A DNA stretch of 64,000 bases from Bradyrhizobium sp. Gha (GCF_900113735.1 NZ_FOQM01000004.1:230685-294684), one strand, 5' to 3'. Numbered from the stretch's first letter, positions 1-9,800 are shown. Numbers and translations: made by a program. The notes: generated from the letters alone by a model not told the origin.

Positions 1-99
1 GGCGGTGCAGAAGCCGCAATGAACGCAGCTTCGAAGGATCTTTTCCGAAGCCTCTGTTGCGGGATTCCGTAGTTGTTCAGCGGTAAACGTTGTCTGCAT
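1..99 (-). CDS. glcF: Glycolate oxidase iron-sulfur subunit GlcF, N-terminal fragment
   Basis: Only the first 33 codons are inside the window; the gene runs off the left edge. The ATG at 99 follows the glcE stop by two bases, so translation is probably coupled. The visible N terminus contains CVHCGFC, the start of a ferredoxin-type 4Fe-4S motif, as expected for GlcF, which passes electrons from the flavin subunits GlcD/GlcE to the respiratory chain. The call rests on this motif plus position directly after glcD and glcE; the rest of the protein cannot be checked here. Confidence 0.85.
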   Translation of the reverse strand, partial: MQTTFTAEQLRNPATEASEKILRSCVHCGFCTA

Positions 100-101
100 C
101 G

Positions 102-1286
102 TTACAGCTCGGGGAACATCCGGCCAGGATTGAATATCCCAGCCGGATCGAGAGAGGCCTTCAGCCCGGTCTGAAGCCGCGCAATCGCTTCGACCGGAGG
201 ATCAAATACATCGACCGCAGCACGGACGTCTTCGGGTGCGCGCACGAGGGTGGCATGTCCACCGGCCTCACGGGTCGCCGCGCGAATCGTTGCCGCACTG
301 GCGGCACTGGCCGTTGAGCACGCCAGCCAGATCAACCCGCCACCCCAGTCAAAGAACCACCGCGCATCGATAGTCCGAGCAATCCGCGCCGCGACGTCAG
401 CACCTTTGGCCGGTGCCGTTGAGATGCGCCAGATCGCCTTATCGCGCGGCTCAGCGAGGACCGTTGCATCGCGGATCGCCCCCCAGAGATCCCTCCCAGT
501 GTCATCGGCGAGCACCACGGCCGTGCCGAACGCTTTCAAAAGCGACCGCAGCTCCCCGAGTCGATATTCTACCGAATCGGGAAACCCCTCGACGCGGATC
601 AAGGTGCGCGCGCCGTCACCGATCTTCGCGGGCAGGTGCGCTGCGCCGCTGATATCGTACGGCGAGCCGAGCGCCGCCGACAGCGCCGCTATGGCGGTCT
701 GGTCGGAGAGGCCCACCAGCCACAACGTTGCTACACGCTGTGGGCTCGGGACGACTTTGAAAGTGACTTCGGTGAGGAAGCCGAGGGTGCCATGCGCGCC
801 GACCATGAGCTTGACGAGGTCAAGGCCCGTCACGTTCTTCATGACACGACCGCCGGACTTGATCGCCTCGCCGCGCCCATTGACGAACCGCACCCCGAGA
901 GCACTATCGCGGGCTGACCCGCCAGCGATTCGGCGCGGTCCTGAAAGGTTCATGGCGGCGACCGCTCCGATCGTCGGTTCACCGTCGCTGCCCAGCAATG
1001 GGCGGTAGTCGAGAGGTTCGAAGGCGAGCTCTTGCCGATGCTCCGCGAGCAGCCGAACGATCCCATTGAGAGGGGCGCCAGGCTCGGCGGAAATCACGAA
1101 TTCTGCTGGCTCATAGAGCGTGACTTTTGTCATTTGCGATGACGAGAGGGTCAACTCGAATTGCGGCGGCCTGCCGAACGCGCGCTTCGTCCCACTGCCC
1201 TGAATCGCCAGTGGAGTGCGCTGCGCCGCAGCTTCTGCGACGATTGCGCAGGCCTCAGCCTCAGACGTTGGACTATGGCGCGTCAT
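102..1286 (-). CDS. glcE: Glycolate oxidase FAD-binding subunit GlcE
   Basis: Second flavin subunit of membrane-associated glycolate oxidase, which oxidises glycolate to glyoxylate. The protein (394 aa) has a PCMH-type FAD-binding N-terminal half (AIQGSGTKRAFG near residues 28-40, GLDLVKLMVGAHGTLG near 160) and ends in FNPGRMF, typical of GlcE. A longer reading exists, but the ATG at 1286 fits family length and is preceded by GGGAGGGAG. It lies 41 bp after glcD and 2 bp before glcF, so glcDEF is one transcriptional unit. Upstream in the same strand is a RuBisCO-like gene whose relatives release glycolate, which gives the complex an obvious substrate source. Confidence 0.9.
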   Translation of the reverse strand: MTRHSPTSEAEACAIVAEAAAQRTPLAIQGSGTKRAFGRPPQFELTLSSSQMTKVTLYEPAEFVISAEPGAPLNGIVRLLAEHRQELAFEPLDYRPLLGSDGEPTIGAVAAMNLSGPRRIAGGSARDSALGVRFVNGRGEAIKSGGRVMKNVTGLDLVKLMVGAHGTLGFLTEVTFKVVPSPQRVATLWLVGLSDQTAIAALSAALGSPYDISGAAHLPAKIGDGARTLIRVEGFPDSVEYRLGELRSLLKAFGTAVVLADDTGRDLWGAIRDATVLAEPRDKAIWRISTAPAKGADVAARIARTIDARWFFDWGGGLIWLACSTASAASAATIRAATREAGGHATLVRAPEDVRAAVDVFDPPVEAIARLQTGLKASLDPAGIFNPGRMFPEL

Positions 1287-1327
1287 ATGGACACAACTCC
1301 CTCCCGATGCCGGTGTCGCACGCGTAG

Positions 1328-2761
1328 CTACGCCGTTAACCGGTTGTCGAGCGGGAACACTTTTGCGGGATTGAGCAACCATGCAGGATCGAAGACAGCT
1401 CGCACGCGCATCTGCTGCCACAGATCGCGTTCTTCGAACTGGAAGCGCATCAAATCGCGTTTCTCGATCCCGACCCCGTGTTCGCCGGTCAGGCAGCCGC
1501 CCACTTCCACGCAGTATTTCAGGATGTCTTCGCCAGCGGCTTCCGCCTTCGCCTGCTCGGCCGGATCGTTAACATCATAAAGAATCAGCGGATGCATGTT
1601 GCCGTCGCCCGCATGAAATACATTTGCGACACGCAGGCCGTAGGACGCGACAATCTCGCCTGTGCGTCTCAAGACGTTCGACAGCTGACCAAGCGGCACT
1701 GTACCGTCCATGCAGATGTAGTCGGCAACACGCCCTGTTGCTCCGAAAGCGGACTTGCGTCCTTTCCAAATTGCCGCGGCTTCCGCTGCGGAGTGGCTCT
1801 CCTTGATGTGACGGACATTGTGCTTCCGCGCGATTCCGACGATCCGCGCGAGCATGGCTTCCATCTCACGGTCGGAGCCCTCCACCTCGATAATCAGAAG
1901 AGCGCCGACGTCGAGCGGGTAACCCGCCTTGGCAAATCCCTCCACGATCTCGATCGTCTGTTTATCCATGAACTCAATGGCAACCGGGACGATGCCTGCA
2001 CCCATGATTGCCGCGACACAGGCCCCCGCTTCCTCGCTCGTATCGAAGCCGAATAGGACGGGCTTGGCGCCCTCCGCGGCACGACGAATCCGCACGACCG
2101 CTTCGGTAACGACGCCGAGCTGGCCTTCCGATCCAACGATAAGACCGAGGAGATCGTAGCCTGGGCTGTCGAGGTGCTCTCCGCCGATCTCAACTATCGT
2201 TCCGTCGAGCAAGACAAGTGTCACGCCAAGGATGTTGTTCGTGGTCACGCCGTATTTCAGGCAATGCGCCCCGCCGGAATTCATGCCGATGTTGCCGGCG
2301 ATGGTGCAGGCGAGCTGGCTCGACGGGTCGGGTGCATAGAAAAAGCCTTCGTGCGCAACTGCCTGGCTCACCGCAAGGTTGGTAACGCCCGCCTGCACTC
2401 GGGCGGTCCGGTTCCCGAAATTGACATCCAAGATCCGGTTCATCTTCGATACGCCGAGAACGATCGCATCCTCCTGCGGAATCGCCCCGCCCGCGAGCGA
2501 CGTTCCGGCACCGCGCGGAACAACCTTCACCTGATTTTGCGCACAGAACTTCAGGACGGCCGACACTTCCGAGGTGGTCGACGGAAGCACGACCGCGAGC
2601 GGCATGCGCCGATAGGCAGTAAGGGCGTCGGTCTCGAAGGCGCGGCGTTCGTCTTCGGAGACGATGAGCGCCTCCGGAGCAACGAGTTGGCCAAGGCCGG
2701 TCAGAATTTCGCCGCGGCGGCCGAGCACGGCCGCGTCAGGTATTGGGAATGCAATCGGCAT
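1328..2761 (-). CDS. glcD: Glycolate oxidase FAD-linked subunit GlcD
   Basis: Catalytic flavoprotein of glycolate oxidase, FAD-linked oxidase/D-lactate dehydrogenase family. The FAD-binding loop PRGAGTSLAGG lies near residue 85, GSEGQLGVVTEAV near 215, and the C-terminal substrate-domain motif GEHGVGIEKRD near 440. Length (477 aa) is normal for GlcD. I chose the ATG at 2761 because GAAGGAAGAG stands just before it; a longer reading from 2809 has an unfamiliar N-terminal tail. It is first of glcDEF, separated from the upstream pyruvate kinase by about 300 bp, so it may have its own promoter. D-lactate dehydrogenase is the main alternative, but the adjacent glcE and glcF favour glycolate oxidase. 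Confidence 0.92.
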   Translation of the reverse strand: MPIAFPIPDAAVLGRRGEILTGLGQLVAPEALIVSEDERRAFETDALTAYRRMPLAVVLPSTTSEVSAVLKFCAQNQVKVVPRGAGTSLAGGAIPQEDAIVLGVSKMNRILDVNFGNRTARVQAGVTNLAVSQAVAHEGFFYAPDPSSQLACTIAGNIGMNSGGAHCLKYGVTTNNILGVTLVLLDGTIVEIGGEHLDSPGYDLLGLIVGSEGQLGVVTEAVVRIRRAAEGAKPVLFGFDTSEEAGACVAAIMGAGIVPVAIEFMDKQTIEIVEGFAKAGYPLDVGALLIIEVEGSDREMEAMLARIVGIARKHNVRHIKESHSAAEAAAIWKGRKSAFGATGRVADYICMDGTVPLGQLSNVLRRTGEIVASYGLRVANVFHAGDGNMHPLILYDVNDPAEQAKAEAAGEDILKYCVEVGGCLTGEHGVGIEKRDLMRFQFEERDLWQQMRVRAVFDPAWLLNPAKVFPLDNRLTA

Positions 2762-3063
2762 GGCTCTTCCTTCATTCCGCCCTGCAGATTGGGCCTTGCC
2801 ACCAGCCACACCAGATCCGCGGCTTTCAGGTTAGGTAGCATCCTTCGTTTCCCCGACTACCCGCCATGAGAGCGAGTAAATGCGCTGGTCAGATGCGAGC
2901 GACCACGCATCTAATTGACGCGTAGCAGCGCGCCAGCTTCCAACTCTTTTTCCTTGGCATGCCTCTTAGTCTGCGAAGCGTAGAAGCCGCCACTAGGCGC
3001 GATGAGAGTGGATAATTGCCAACGACCAGTTGTAACGGCGATGTGCGTTAAGCTTACAGAAGC
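2762..3063. other. Intergenic gap between pyruvate kinase and glcD
   Basis: About 300 bp without a credible gene. Flanking genes run on the minus strand, so this should hold the 3' end of the pyruvate kinase message and possibly a glcD promoter. I see no convincing terminator hairpin with a T-run and no clear promoter hexamer pair. Confidence 0.5.
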
Positions 3064-4503
3064 TCAAGGCACCGTCATGACGCGGATGTTGTTCGTGGTA
3101 CCGGCCTGCGCGAATGGGATTCCCGCGACGATCACTACCGTGTCCATGCGTTCAGCGAACTTCTCGCCGACCGCGGTAGAGACGGCCCGAGACACCATCT
3201 CCTCGTAGTCGTTCACGTCGGTTGACGACACACTGTGCGTACCCCAGAGCAAGCAAAGCCGGCGCGCAGTGTCCATACTTGGAGTCACTGCAAGAACAGG
3301 CACATCCGGACGGCGACGGGCAATGCGAGCTGCGGTCGTGCCTCCAGATGTGTAGACGACGATCGCAGAGGCATGGATCGCAGATGCTAATCCCGCAGCC
3401 GCCGCGGCCACCGCGTGAGGGGCCGTCTGCTCCTCCTCCGGGCGCAAAGCATCGACGATAGAACGATACATCTTGTGACGTTCTGTGCTGCGGATAATGC
3501 TGTCCATCATCTCCACTGCTTCACGCGGGTAGCGGCCTACGGCAGACTCCGCGGACAGCATTACCGCGTCGGCTCCATCGTAGATGGCCGTCGCTACATC
3601 CGACGCCTCCGCGCGGGTCGGCGTCGGCGAAGCGACCATGGAGTCGAGCATCTGCGTGGCCACGATTACCGGCTTTACTGCCAATCGACAGGCCCGTACC
3701 AATTCCTTTTGTCGGCCAGGAACGTCTTGATGAGGAATCTCGACGCCAAGATCGCCTCGCGCCACCATGACCGCGTCGGACAGACTAATGATGTCATCAA
3801 TTCGATCGAGGGCCGCCGGCTTCTCGATCTTCGCGACGAGGCCTGCCCGATCCCCGATCAGTCCCCTCGCCTCAATGAGATCTCCCGGCCGTTGCACGAA
3901 CGATAGCGCCACCCAATCGACGCCCAGTCGAAGACCGAAATCGAGGTCTCCACGGTCTTTCGGAGTAAGTGGCGACAGATCGAGGATCGTCCCCGGCAGG
4001 TTAACTCCTTTGTGGTTGGAGAGCTTTCCGCCGATGATCACCTCGGCTTCAAGGCTCTCGCGATCGAGCGATTTGACGCGAACTCGCAGCCGTCCATCAT
4101 CGATCAATAGATCGTGCCCCGGCGCTGCCGCCGCAAACACCTCCGGATGCGGCAATGGGATCGCATCCCGATCACCTTCGGTGCCTTCCTGAACGAACCG
4201 GACGGTCTCGCCCGCCACCAGCGTCAGGCTCCCTTCGCGCAACGTACCGATACGAATCTTGGGTCCCTGGAGGTCGAGCAGAATACCGATCGGCCTGCCC
4301 ATCTCGATCTCCAGATCTCGGATCGCGGCGTGAACCTTGGCATGGTCCTGCTTCGCACCGTGGCTGAAGTTGAGACGAAACGTATCGACCCCTGCCTCGA
4401 ACAACTTTCGAAGCATCTCTGGTTCGCAGCATGCCGGTCCAACGGTCGCTACTATCTTTGCTCGGCGATTTCGGCGCACGTCAGTAATCTCTCCATCGGC
4501 CAA
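3064..4503 (-). CDS. pyk: Pyruvate kinase
   Basis: Converts phosphoenolpyruvate and ADP to pyruvate and ATP. The 479-aa protein has the TIM-barrel start RAKIVATVGPA, the substrate loop NFSHG near residue 46, the catalytic-lysine region KIEKPAALDRID, MVARGDLGVEIP, and the signature DAVMLSAESAVG near 340. The start is uncertain: TTG at 4503 (after GGGAG) or GTG at 4479 (after GGAGAG, 9-nt spacing), and both leave the domain intact. It sits inside a carbon-utilisation row, 50 bp after an SDR gene and 300 bp before glcD, which suggests a dedicated copy that clears 3-phosphoglycerate-derived PEP rather than the housekeeping enzyme. That role is inference. Confidence 0.93.
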   Translation of the reverse strand: MADGEITDVRRNRRAKIVATVGPACCEPEMLRKLFEAGVDTFRLNFSHGAKQDHAKVHAAIRDLEIEMGRPIGILLDLQGPKIRIGTLREGSLTLVAGETVRFVQEGTEGDRDAIPLPHPEVFAAAAPGHDLLIDDGRLRVRVKSLDRESLEAEVIIGGKLSNHKGVNLPGTILDLSPLTPKDRGDLDFGLRLGVDWVALSFVQRPGDLIEARGLIGDRAGLVAKIEKPAALDRIDDIISLSDAVMVARGDLGVEIPHQDVPGRQKELVRACRLAVKPVIVATQMLDSMVASPTPTRAEASDVATAIYDGADAVMLSAESAVGRYPREAVEMMDSIIRSTERHKMYRSIVDALRPEEEQTAPHAVAAAAAGLASAIHASAIVVYTSGGTTAARIARRRPDVPVLAVTPSMDTARRLCLLWGTHSVSSTDVNDYEEMVSRAVSTAVGEKFAERMDTVVIVAGIPFAQAGTTNNIRVMTVP

Positions 4504-4553
4504 TCAGGACCGCTCCCGGACGAAGCGGTTCCTCAATGTGTGTCAATCTCCGG

Positions 4554-5339
4554 CTATCGCGGAGGTGTCTTGTCAGGCCCGAACATCAAGCCGGCCTCCC
4601 GGAATCCTCCGTCGACGTTCAATGTGTGGCCGTGAACGTATCGGCTCTCGTCCGACGACAGGAAAACCGCGGCATCGGCAATTTCCTCCGGAAGCCCATA
4701 GCGGCTCATTGGGATGAGATATTCATAGGCTTTCCGCGTCGCCGGGTCGTGTGCCGTCTTGGCCATATCGGTTTCGATCGCTCCTGGAGCAATGTTGTTG
4801 ACATTGATCCGGTGCTGCGCGAGCTCGACCGCCATAACCTTCGTGAGCAACTCCAGCCCGGCTTTGGCGGCGCCATATGCGCCTCGTCCGTTTCCACCGC
4901 GCTGTCCCGAAAGCGAAGCAATGTTGATGATCTTTCCGCCGCGGCCCTGATTTACCATCTGGCGCGCAACCGCCTGCGCTACAATGAATGCACCGGTCAA
5001 ATTGATCGAGATCATTCGTTCCCAATCCTCGAGCTTAATATCGAGGAAGGGTGTATTGCCACCGATGCCGGCATTGTTGATCAGAATGTCCAATCCGCCG
5101 CACTGCTGGACGATTTCATCCAACAACTCGGTCACAGACTCCTGGTTCGCTACATCCACCTTCAAGCCGAGATGCTCGCGACTTGCGTTTTCGAGCATCA
5201 ACGCCGATGTTTTCGCGCCATCCACGTTGAGGTCCGCGATGATAATGCGAGCCCCTTCTCGCGCCAACGCCTTGGAGATCGCGAGGCCGATACCGCGCGC
5301 GCCACCGGTGACGAGCGCCACCTTCTTGTTCAATCTCAT
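4554..5339 (-). CDS. SDR-family NAD(P)-dependent oxidoreductase
   Basis: Classical short-chain dehydrogenase of 261 aa. It has the cofactor motif TGGARGIG (11-18), NNAG (88-91), the catalytic serine near 142, Y155-x3-K159 (AYGAAK) and the C-terminal NVDGGF. It should oxidise a hydroxyl group of a sugar or sugar acid. The gene lies 26 bp after the TRAP binding protein and 50 bp before pyruvate kinase, in a row with a four-carbon acid sugar kinase and a RuBisCO-like protein. The natural guess is that it makes the 3-oxo acid that the kinase phosphorylates. Substrate cannot be read from sequence. GGGAG precedes the ATG. Confidence 0.9.
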   Translation of the reverse strand: MRLNKKVALVTGGARGIGLAISKALAREGARIIIADLNVDGAKTSALMLENASREHLGLKVDVANQESVTELLDEIVQQCGGLDILINNAGIGGNTPFLDIKLEDWERMISINLTGAFIVAQAVARQMVNQGRGGKIINIASLSGQRGGNGRGAYGAAKAGLELLTKVMAVELAQHRINVNNIAPGAIETDMAKTAHDPATRKAYEYLIPMSRYGLPEEIADAAVFLSSDESRYVHGHTLNVDGGFREAGLMFGPDKTPPR

Positions 5340-5365
5340 ATCAATCTAACTCCCGCTTCGTCGTC

Positions 5366-6394
5366 TCAGGTTAACTTTCCGGTGGTCCGCTCAAGCGTTG
5401 TCCACAGTTCCTCGCCGTACTTTGCACGCCATTCTTTGTAGAACCCAGCAGCGCGAAGCGCTTCCCGGAAGGCTGCGACGTCCGGCTCGTTGAATATGAG
5501 GCCCTTCTTGGACAGATCTCCCCGTAGGGATGTCGCGAGCGTTGCCATATCCTTTCTCTCAGCCATCGCGGCATCATTGATTGCAGTAGCGATGATCTTG
5601 CGGAGATCCTCGGGAATAGCTTCCCAGTTCCGCTTATTTGCGACGCAGAAGAAGGCGTCCCACATGTGGCCGGTCAAAGCGCAGTATTTCTGCACTTCGA
5701 ACAGATTCGCGGTGAAGATATTCGCCAACGAATTTTCCTGACCGTCGACGATCTTGGTCTGCAGCGCGGAATACAGTTCGCTGTAGTTGATCGTTGTCGG
5801 TGCGGCACCAAAGGCCTGGAACATCGACGTCCAGAGCGCGCCGACCGGCACGCGGATCTTGACGCCCTTCAGATCGGCGGGGGTGTTGATCTGCTTCGTG
5901 CTTGTGGTGATGTTGCGGAATCCGTTATCCCACATCTTGCCTACGGGTACGAGATTCGCTTTTCCGATAGCAAGCCGCAACGCATCACCGAGCTCTCCAT
6001 CCATCGCCTTCCAGACGGCATCATAGTCGGGGAAGATAAACCCCAATCCGTAAATCGATGCCGACGGGACGATCGTCGAGAGAACATTGATCCCGGAATT
6101 GAGGAACAGATCGAGCCCGCCGGCTCGCAGTTGCGACAGCATGTCGGTGTCGCCGCCGAGCTGGTTGTTGGGAAACACGTTGATTTCCACCCGTCCCTTC
6201 GTTTCCGTCAATACGCGTTCAGCCGCCTCTCTGGCGCGCGCCGTAATCGGATGAGACTCGGCGAGATTGAAACCCCAGCGAAGCCGGAACTCCGCGGCCG
6301 CCCGAGCACTTTTAACAGGATATCCAACGCTAGTGGCCAGAGCTGCTGCCGTGGTCCCCTGAAGAAACGTCCTGCGATTGAAAGTCCGTTTCAT
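5366..6394 (-). CDS. TRAP transporter solute-binding protein, DctP family
   Basis: Periplasmic binding protein (342 aa) of a TRAP transporter for an organic or sugar acid. The N terminus carries a twin-arginine-like signal (NRRTFLQG, then an Ala-rich stretch). The mature part has the DctP patterns AESHPITARAREAAE, FPNNQLGGDTDML, GLGFIFPDYDAVWKAM and the conserved arginine segment GVKIRVP, which in this family holds the ligand carboxylate. The gene follows the fused DctQM permease by 55 bp, giving a complete TRAP system. A strong GGAGGG precedes the ATG. Ligand unknown; neighbours point to a polyhydroxy acid. Confidence 0.93.
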   Translation of the reverse strand: MKRTFNRRTFLQGTTAAALATSVGYPVKSARAAAEFRLRWGFNLAESHPITARAREAAERVLTETKGRVEINVFPNNQLGGDTDMLSQLRAGGLDLFLNSGINVLSTIVPSASIYGLGFIFPDYDAVWKAMDGELGDALRLAIGKANLVPVGKMWDNGFRNITTSTKQINTPADLKGVKIRVPVGALWTSMFQAFGAAPTTINYSELYSALQTKIVDGQENSLANIFTANLFEVQKYCALTGHMWDAFFCVANKRNWEAIPEDLRKIIATAINDAAMAERKDMATLATSLRGDLSKKGLIFNEPDVAAFREALRAAGFYKEWRAKYGEELWTTLERTTGKLT

Positions 6395-6449
6395 CGCTTC
6401 CCTCCATTCTCTACGTGGTTAGTACTCTTATGCGTCTGGGCATCAGCCC

Positions 6450-8387
6450 TTACAGGAATCCCGTCGATATCCAGGGGACCAGCGCCACGATCGCGAGCCC
6501 GATCAACAGGGCCGCCATGTAACCCACGATGGGTCTCATTCCAGCGTCCGGGCTTACCCTGCTGATCGCGCAAGCTGCGTAGTAGCCAACGCCGAATGGC
6601 GGTGCGAACAACCCGACGCCCATCGCCAATATGACGACCATCGAATAGTGCACGAGATCGATTCCGAGCGCTTGAGCGATCGGGAAAAGCAGCGGCCCGA
6701 AGAGAACGATGGCGGGAATGCCCTCGAGCACACTGCCCAGTACGACGAAGGCCACGATGGACACCGCCATGAAACTCATTGACCCGCCCGGCAGCTGCTT
6801 CATCGCCACGGCGAGCGAGCGCGAGAATCCCGATTGCGTCAAACTCCATGCCATCGACGTCGCGGTGCCGATGATGAACAGAATTGCGCCGGACAAGCTG
6901 GCGGTCTCGACCAGCATAGGCTTGATACGCCGCCAGTCGAATTGCCTGTAGAACAGAGCTCCGACGACGATCGCATAGAATATGCCGATCGTGGACACCT
7001 CGGTCGCGGTCGCCACGCCTTCGATGACGGCAGAGCGAATGACGAATGGCAATGCGATTGCCGGCACGGCGACCAAAAATGTCTTGCCGATCTCCTTGGC
7101 GGAGGCACGACGGGCGAGGCTGCGGTCCTCGTTGCGGTACCTCCACGCGATGACGCAACAGAGCGTGATCGCCAGGATGACGCCAGGTAGCAGGCCTCCG
7201 GTGAACAAGGCCGCGATCGAGACACCCGTAACCGACCCGATCGTGATGAGGACGATGCTGGGGGGAATTGTCTCGGTCTGGGCGCCTGTTGCCGCGAGCA
7301 ACGCGACGAGGTCTCCCTCCTTGGCGCCGCGGCGCTTCATCTCGGGGAAAAGAACAGGCGCAACTGCCGCCATGTCCGCGGCTTTCGATCCCGAGATGCC
7401 GGATACGAGGTACATCGCTCCGACGAGGACGTACAATAGTCCACCACGCACATGACCCAACAGGCTGGCAAGGAAAGAAACCATGGCCCGCGCCATGCCT
7501 GTCATTTCGATGAGCTGGCCGAGGAATACAAACAGAGGAACCGAAAGCAGGATCAGGTGGCTGACGCCCTCATCAATGCGGCCCACGATGATGAGCGGCG
7601 GCGTCCTCGTAGTGAGCATGAGATAGCCGAACGTCGCCAGACCGAATGAAAAGGCGATCGGCACGCCAGTGAATACAGCGCACGCCACCACCACGACGAA
7701 GAAGATGAAAAGATTGATGTTGCCAAGCGGCCCAAATAGCGGCTGGAGCAACCAAAACAGGCCCACAATGAACGCGACGGTGCCGAGCGAAGAAAAGATC
7801 AATTTCGTATCAGCGAGGCGAACGAGCCGAAGCAGCGCAAATATGACCATCAACCCGAAGCCAACGGGTGCAGCGGTGGCGCGCCAAGCATTGGAGAGGT
7901 CCATCGCCGGCGTCCTGACGATCGCTTCCTCGATGGCGTACTCGAGCGTGGCTGGGAATAGCAGGACGACCACTCCGAGCGATGCCGCCAATGCGATTGC
8001 GTCTAGTTGCGCTCGCATCCGCGGCGATACGAAAGCGAACAGGGCCGTCATCCGCATGTGCTCGCCCCGTCGCAACGCGATGGCAGAGCCCAGCATCACG
8101 AGCCAGAGAAACAGCATGGACGCGAGTTCGTCCGACCAAATGATCGGCTTGAGGAAGACGTAGCGCGCCAGAACTCCGGCAAACAGCAGCAGGATCTCCG
8201 CGGCGAGCAGTATGGAGACGCACACCTCGAGCAGTCGACCGATCACTCGGTCGACGCCGTCCGCAGCAGCAAGCGCGACGTTCTTGCTTGAGTTCTCCAT
8301 GACTTTCGGCAGAGCCGCGCACGACATGGCGTCGCTCGCACCATCGTGCGTAACCACGCCGCCCGAGGGCATCGATGGGACACTCAT
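6450..8387 (-). CDS. Fused TRAP transporter permease DctQM
   Basis: Single 645-aa membrane protein combining the small DctQ subunit (about residues 35-205, four predicted helices including FAGVLARYVFLKPIIWSDELASML) and the large DctM subunit (about 225-645, many helices, with PLFVFLGQLIEMTG and GISGSKAADMAAVAPVLFP). Such fusions are known in the TRAP family. With the adjacent DctP protein it forms a sodium- or proton-driven importer. The ATG at 8387 has GGGAGGA upstream. It begins 24 bp after the kinase gene, so uptake and metabolism are co-transcribed. DctQM alone does not reveal the substrate. Confidence 0.93.
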   Translation of the reverse strand: MSVPSMPSGGVVTHDGASDAMSCAALPKVMENSSKNVALAAADGVDRVIGRLLEVCVSILLAAEILLLFAGVLARYVFLKPIIWSDELASMLFLWLVMLGSAIALRRGEHMRMTALFAFVSPRMRAQLDAIALAASLGVVVLLFPATLEYAIEEAIVRTPAMDLSNAWRATAAPVGFGLMVIFALLRLVRLADTKLIFSSLGTVAFIVGLFWLLQPLFGPLGNINLFIFFVVVVACAVFTGVPIAFSFGLATFGYLMLTTRTPPLIIVGRIDEGVSHLILLSVPLFVFLGQLIEMTGMARAMVSFLASLLGHVRGGLLYVLVGAMYLVSGISGSKAADMAAVAPVLFPEMKRRGAKEGDLVALLAATGAQTETIPPSIVLITIGSVTGVSIAALFTGGLLPGVILAITLCCVIAWRYRNEDRSLARRASAKEIGKTFLVAVPAIALPFVIRSAVIEGVATATEVSTIGIFYAIVVGALFYRQFDWRRIKPMLVETASLSGAILFIIGTATSMAWSLTQSGFSRSLAVAMKQLPGGSMSFMAVSIVAFVVLGSVLEGIPAIVLFGPLLFPIAQALGIDLVHYSMVVILAMGVGLFAPPFGVGYYAACAISRVSPDAGMRPIVGYMAALLIGLAIVALVPWISTGFL

Positions 8388-8411
8388 GGCGTCCTCCCTG
8401 TTTCGCTTTTG

Positions 8412-9800
8412 TTAGACTTTGCCTAGCCACCCGTGTTCGAAGAACTTTTCTTCGCCGAGTTGACCGCCTTTGAACGCTATCTGAAGTCCGTCCAACCGGC
8501 CGCGTGTCGCCCTGGCTCTGCAGAGCGGAACGCCTGGACTTATGCGGGCCGCAATTTCGAGGGCGTCAATGTCCAGCAACTGCGCGACTTGGCTCGACGT
8601 GTCGCCGCCCGACAGCAGCAATCTCTTCAAAGGTACCACATCGACGATGTCACTGACGAGCTGTCCGAGCTTGCGGCCGAGATCACGGCCGCCTTCATGC
8701 TTGGCGAGCTCGCGAGACATTCCGCCGCCGACGAGCTTCTCGATCATCTTTCCGATCCGCGGATCATCCGGACCGCGGGCCGTATGCAATATGACGCTAC
8801 GCCCTTCCTTCAGAAGAGAAGTGGCGCTTTGGACGACTTGGGTCGCGATGGCGCCATGCTTGTCGGGATCAAGCAAGCCGGCTGCATCAAGAGGAACTTC
8901 GGCAAAACCGGCCCGTACGGCTGCGTCGATCTGCAAGGCCGTCAGCGAGGAAGCACTGCCGGACACGGCAAGCACTTGGTCAACCGGGGACGGGTTACCA
9001 TAGTTTTCAGACGGCGGAGGAATTATCCCGGCCTCACGCCACCATTGCATCAAAGCATATTCCACACCCGACGGGCCGACTACAAATGCGCTTCGATTCC
9101 CGGCCGCGCGATCGGCGAGCAGTCGGCCGACCTGCGTAAGTTGCGACGCATTCGCGGAATCCAGCAATATCGCATCGGGCGCAGATTTCGACAGTTCTGC
9201 GAACCGGTCGGCGGTCCGCGCGTAATCCTGATCAAGGAAGGGCAACGTGAGTTTTTCGATCTTGAGTGCTGCCTGCCGCCCGATATGGACGGCCAGATCG
9301 CTTTCCTTCATCGGCGTCACGGGATGAACGCTCATGATCGGGTGACGGTCGATCCTGTAGATGTTCCCATCCGTCCCGGATCGGGCAAATAGATTGCCGA
9401 AGAGGCAGTATCGTTGCAGCGAAGGCGTTCCGCCGACGATCGGGATCGGATCGTTACCGAACACGGACTTCGCGATCTCGATCACCCGGCCGATGCTGCC
9501 GATCCCGGGCGAGCTGTCGAAAGTTGAGCACACCTTGTAGTGCACAATTGGTGCTCCAAGCGATGCGAGGTATCGGAAATCTCCCGGCAGGCGCTCAGTC
9601 ATCTCCGCGGACGACATGCCGCGGCTTACTCCCGCGAGGCCGACAACCTCTAGGTCGCCGAAATGCTGCAAGACGTCCGGCGTCGGGGGACGTAGAAACA
9701 GTGCCGCACGTAGCCCGGCGAAGGCCACGGCCTCAAGGGCGTCAGTCGATCCTGTGAAATCGTCGCCGTAGAAAGCAAGCCGATATCGACCTTGCGTCAC
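8412..9800 (-). CDS. Four-carbon acid sugar kinase family protein (3-oxo sugar acid kinase)
   Basis: Member of the former DUF1537 family (OtnK, OiaK and others), which phosphorylates 3-oxo four-carbon or branched sugar acids with ATP. The N-terminal motif YGDDFTGSTDAL (11-22) and the C-terminal nucleotide motif LLLSGGDTSSQV (near residue 405) are both present, and length (462 aa) is normal. The start is a GTG at 9800 whose GTGA overlaps the stop of the RuBisCO-like gene, so the two proteins are translationally coupled and almost certainly act in sequence. In known apionate pathways this kinase makes 3-oxo-isoapionate 4-phosphate for a RuBisCO-like enzyme. No class II aldolase (OtnC) is adjacent, which argues against the threonate/erythronate route. 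Confidence 0.9.
   Translation of the reverse strand: MTQGRYRLAFYGDDFTGSTDALEAVAFAGLRAALFLRPPTPDVLQHFGDLEVVGLAGVSRGMSSAEMTERLPGDFRYLASLGAPIVHYKVCSTFDSSPGIGSIGRVIEIAKSVFGNDPIPIVGGTPSLQRYCLFGNLFARSGTDGNIYRIDRHPIMSVHPVTPMKESDLAVHIGRQAALKIEKLTLPFLDQDYARTADRFAELSKSAPDAILLDSANASQLTQVGRLLADRAAGNRSAFVVGPSGVEYALMQWWREAGIIPPPSENYGNPSPVDQVLAVSGSASSLTALQIDAAVRAGFAEVPLDAAGLLDPDKHGAIATQVVQSATSLLKEGRSVILHTARGPDDPRIGKMIEKLVGGGMSRELAKHEGGRDLGRKLGQLVSDIVDVVPLKRLLLSGGDTSSQVAQLLDIDALEIAARISPGVPLCRARATRGRLDGLQIAFKGGQLGEEKFFEHGWLGKV

Noticed and set aside
2174..2869. 231-codon plus-strand open frame opposite glcD
   Set aside because: Mirror of a well-supported gene in G+C-rich DNA; no family resemblance and no ribosome-binding site. 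The same applies to long opposite-strand frames at 1478-2056, 5666-6565, 8433-9392, 16148-16843 and 31741-32328.
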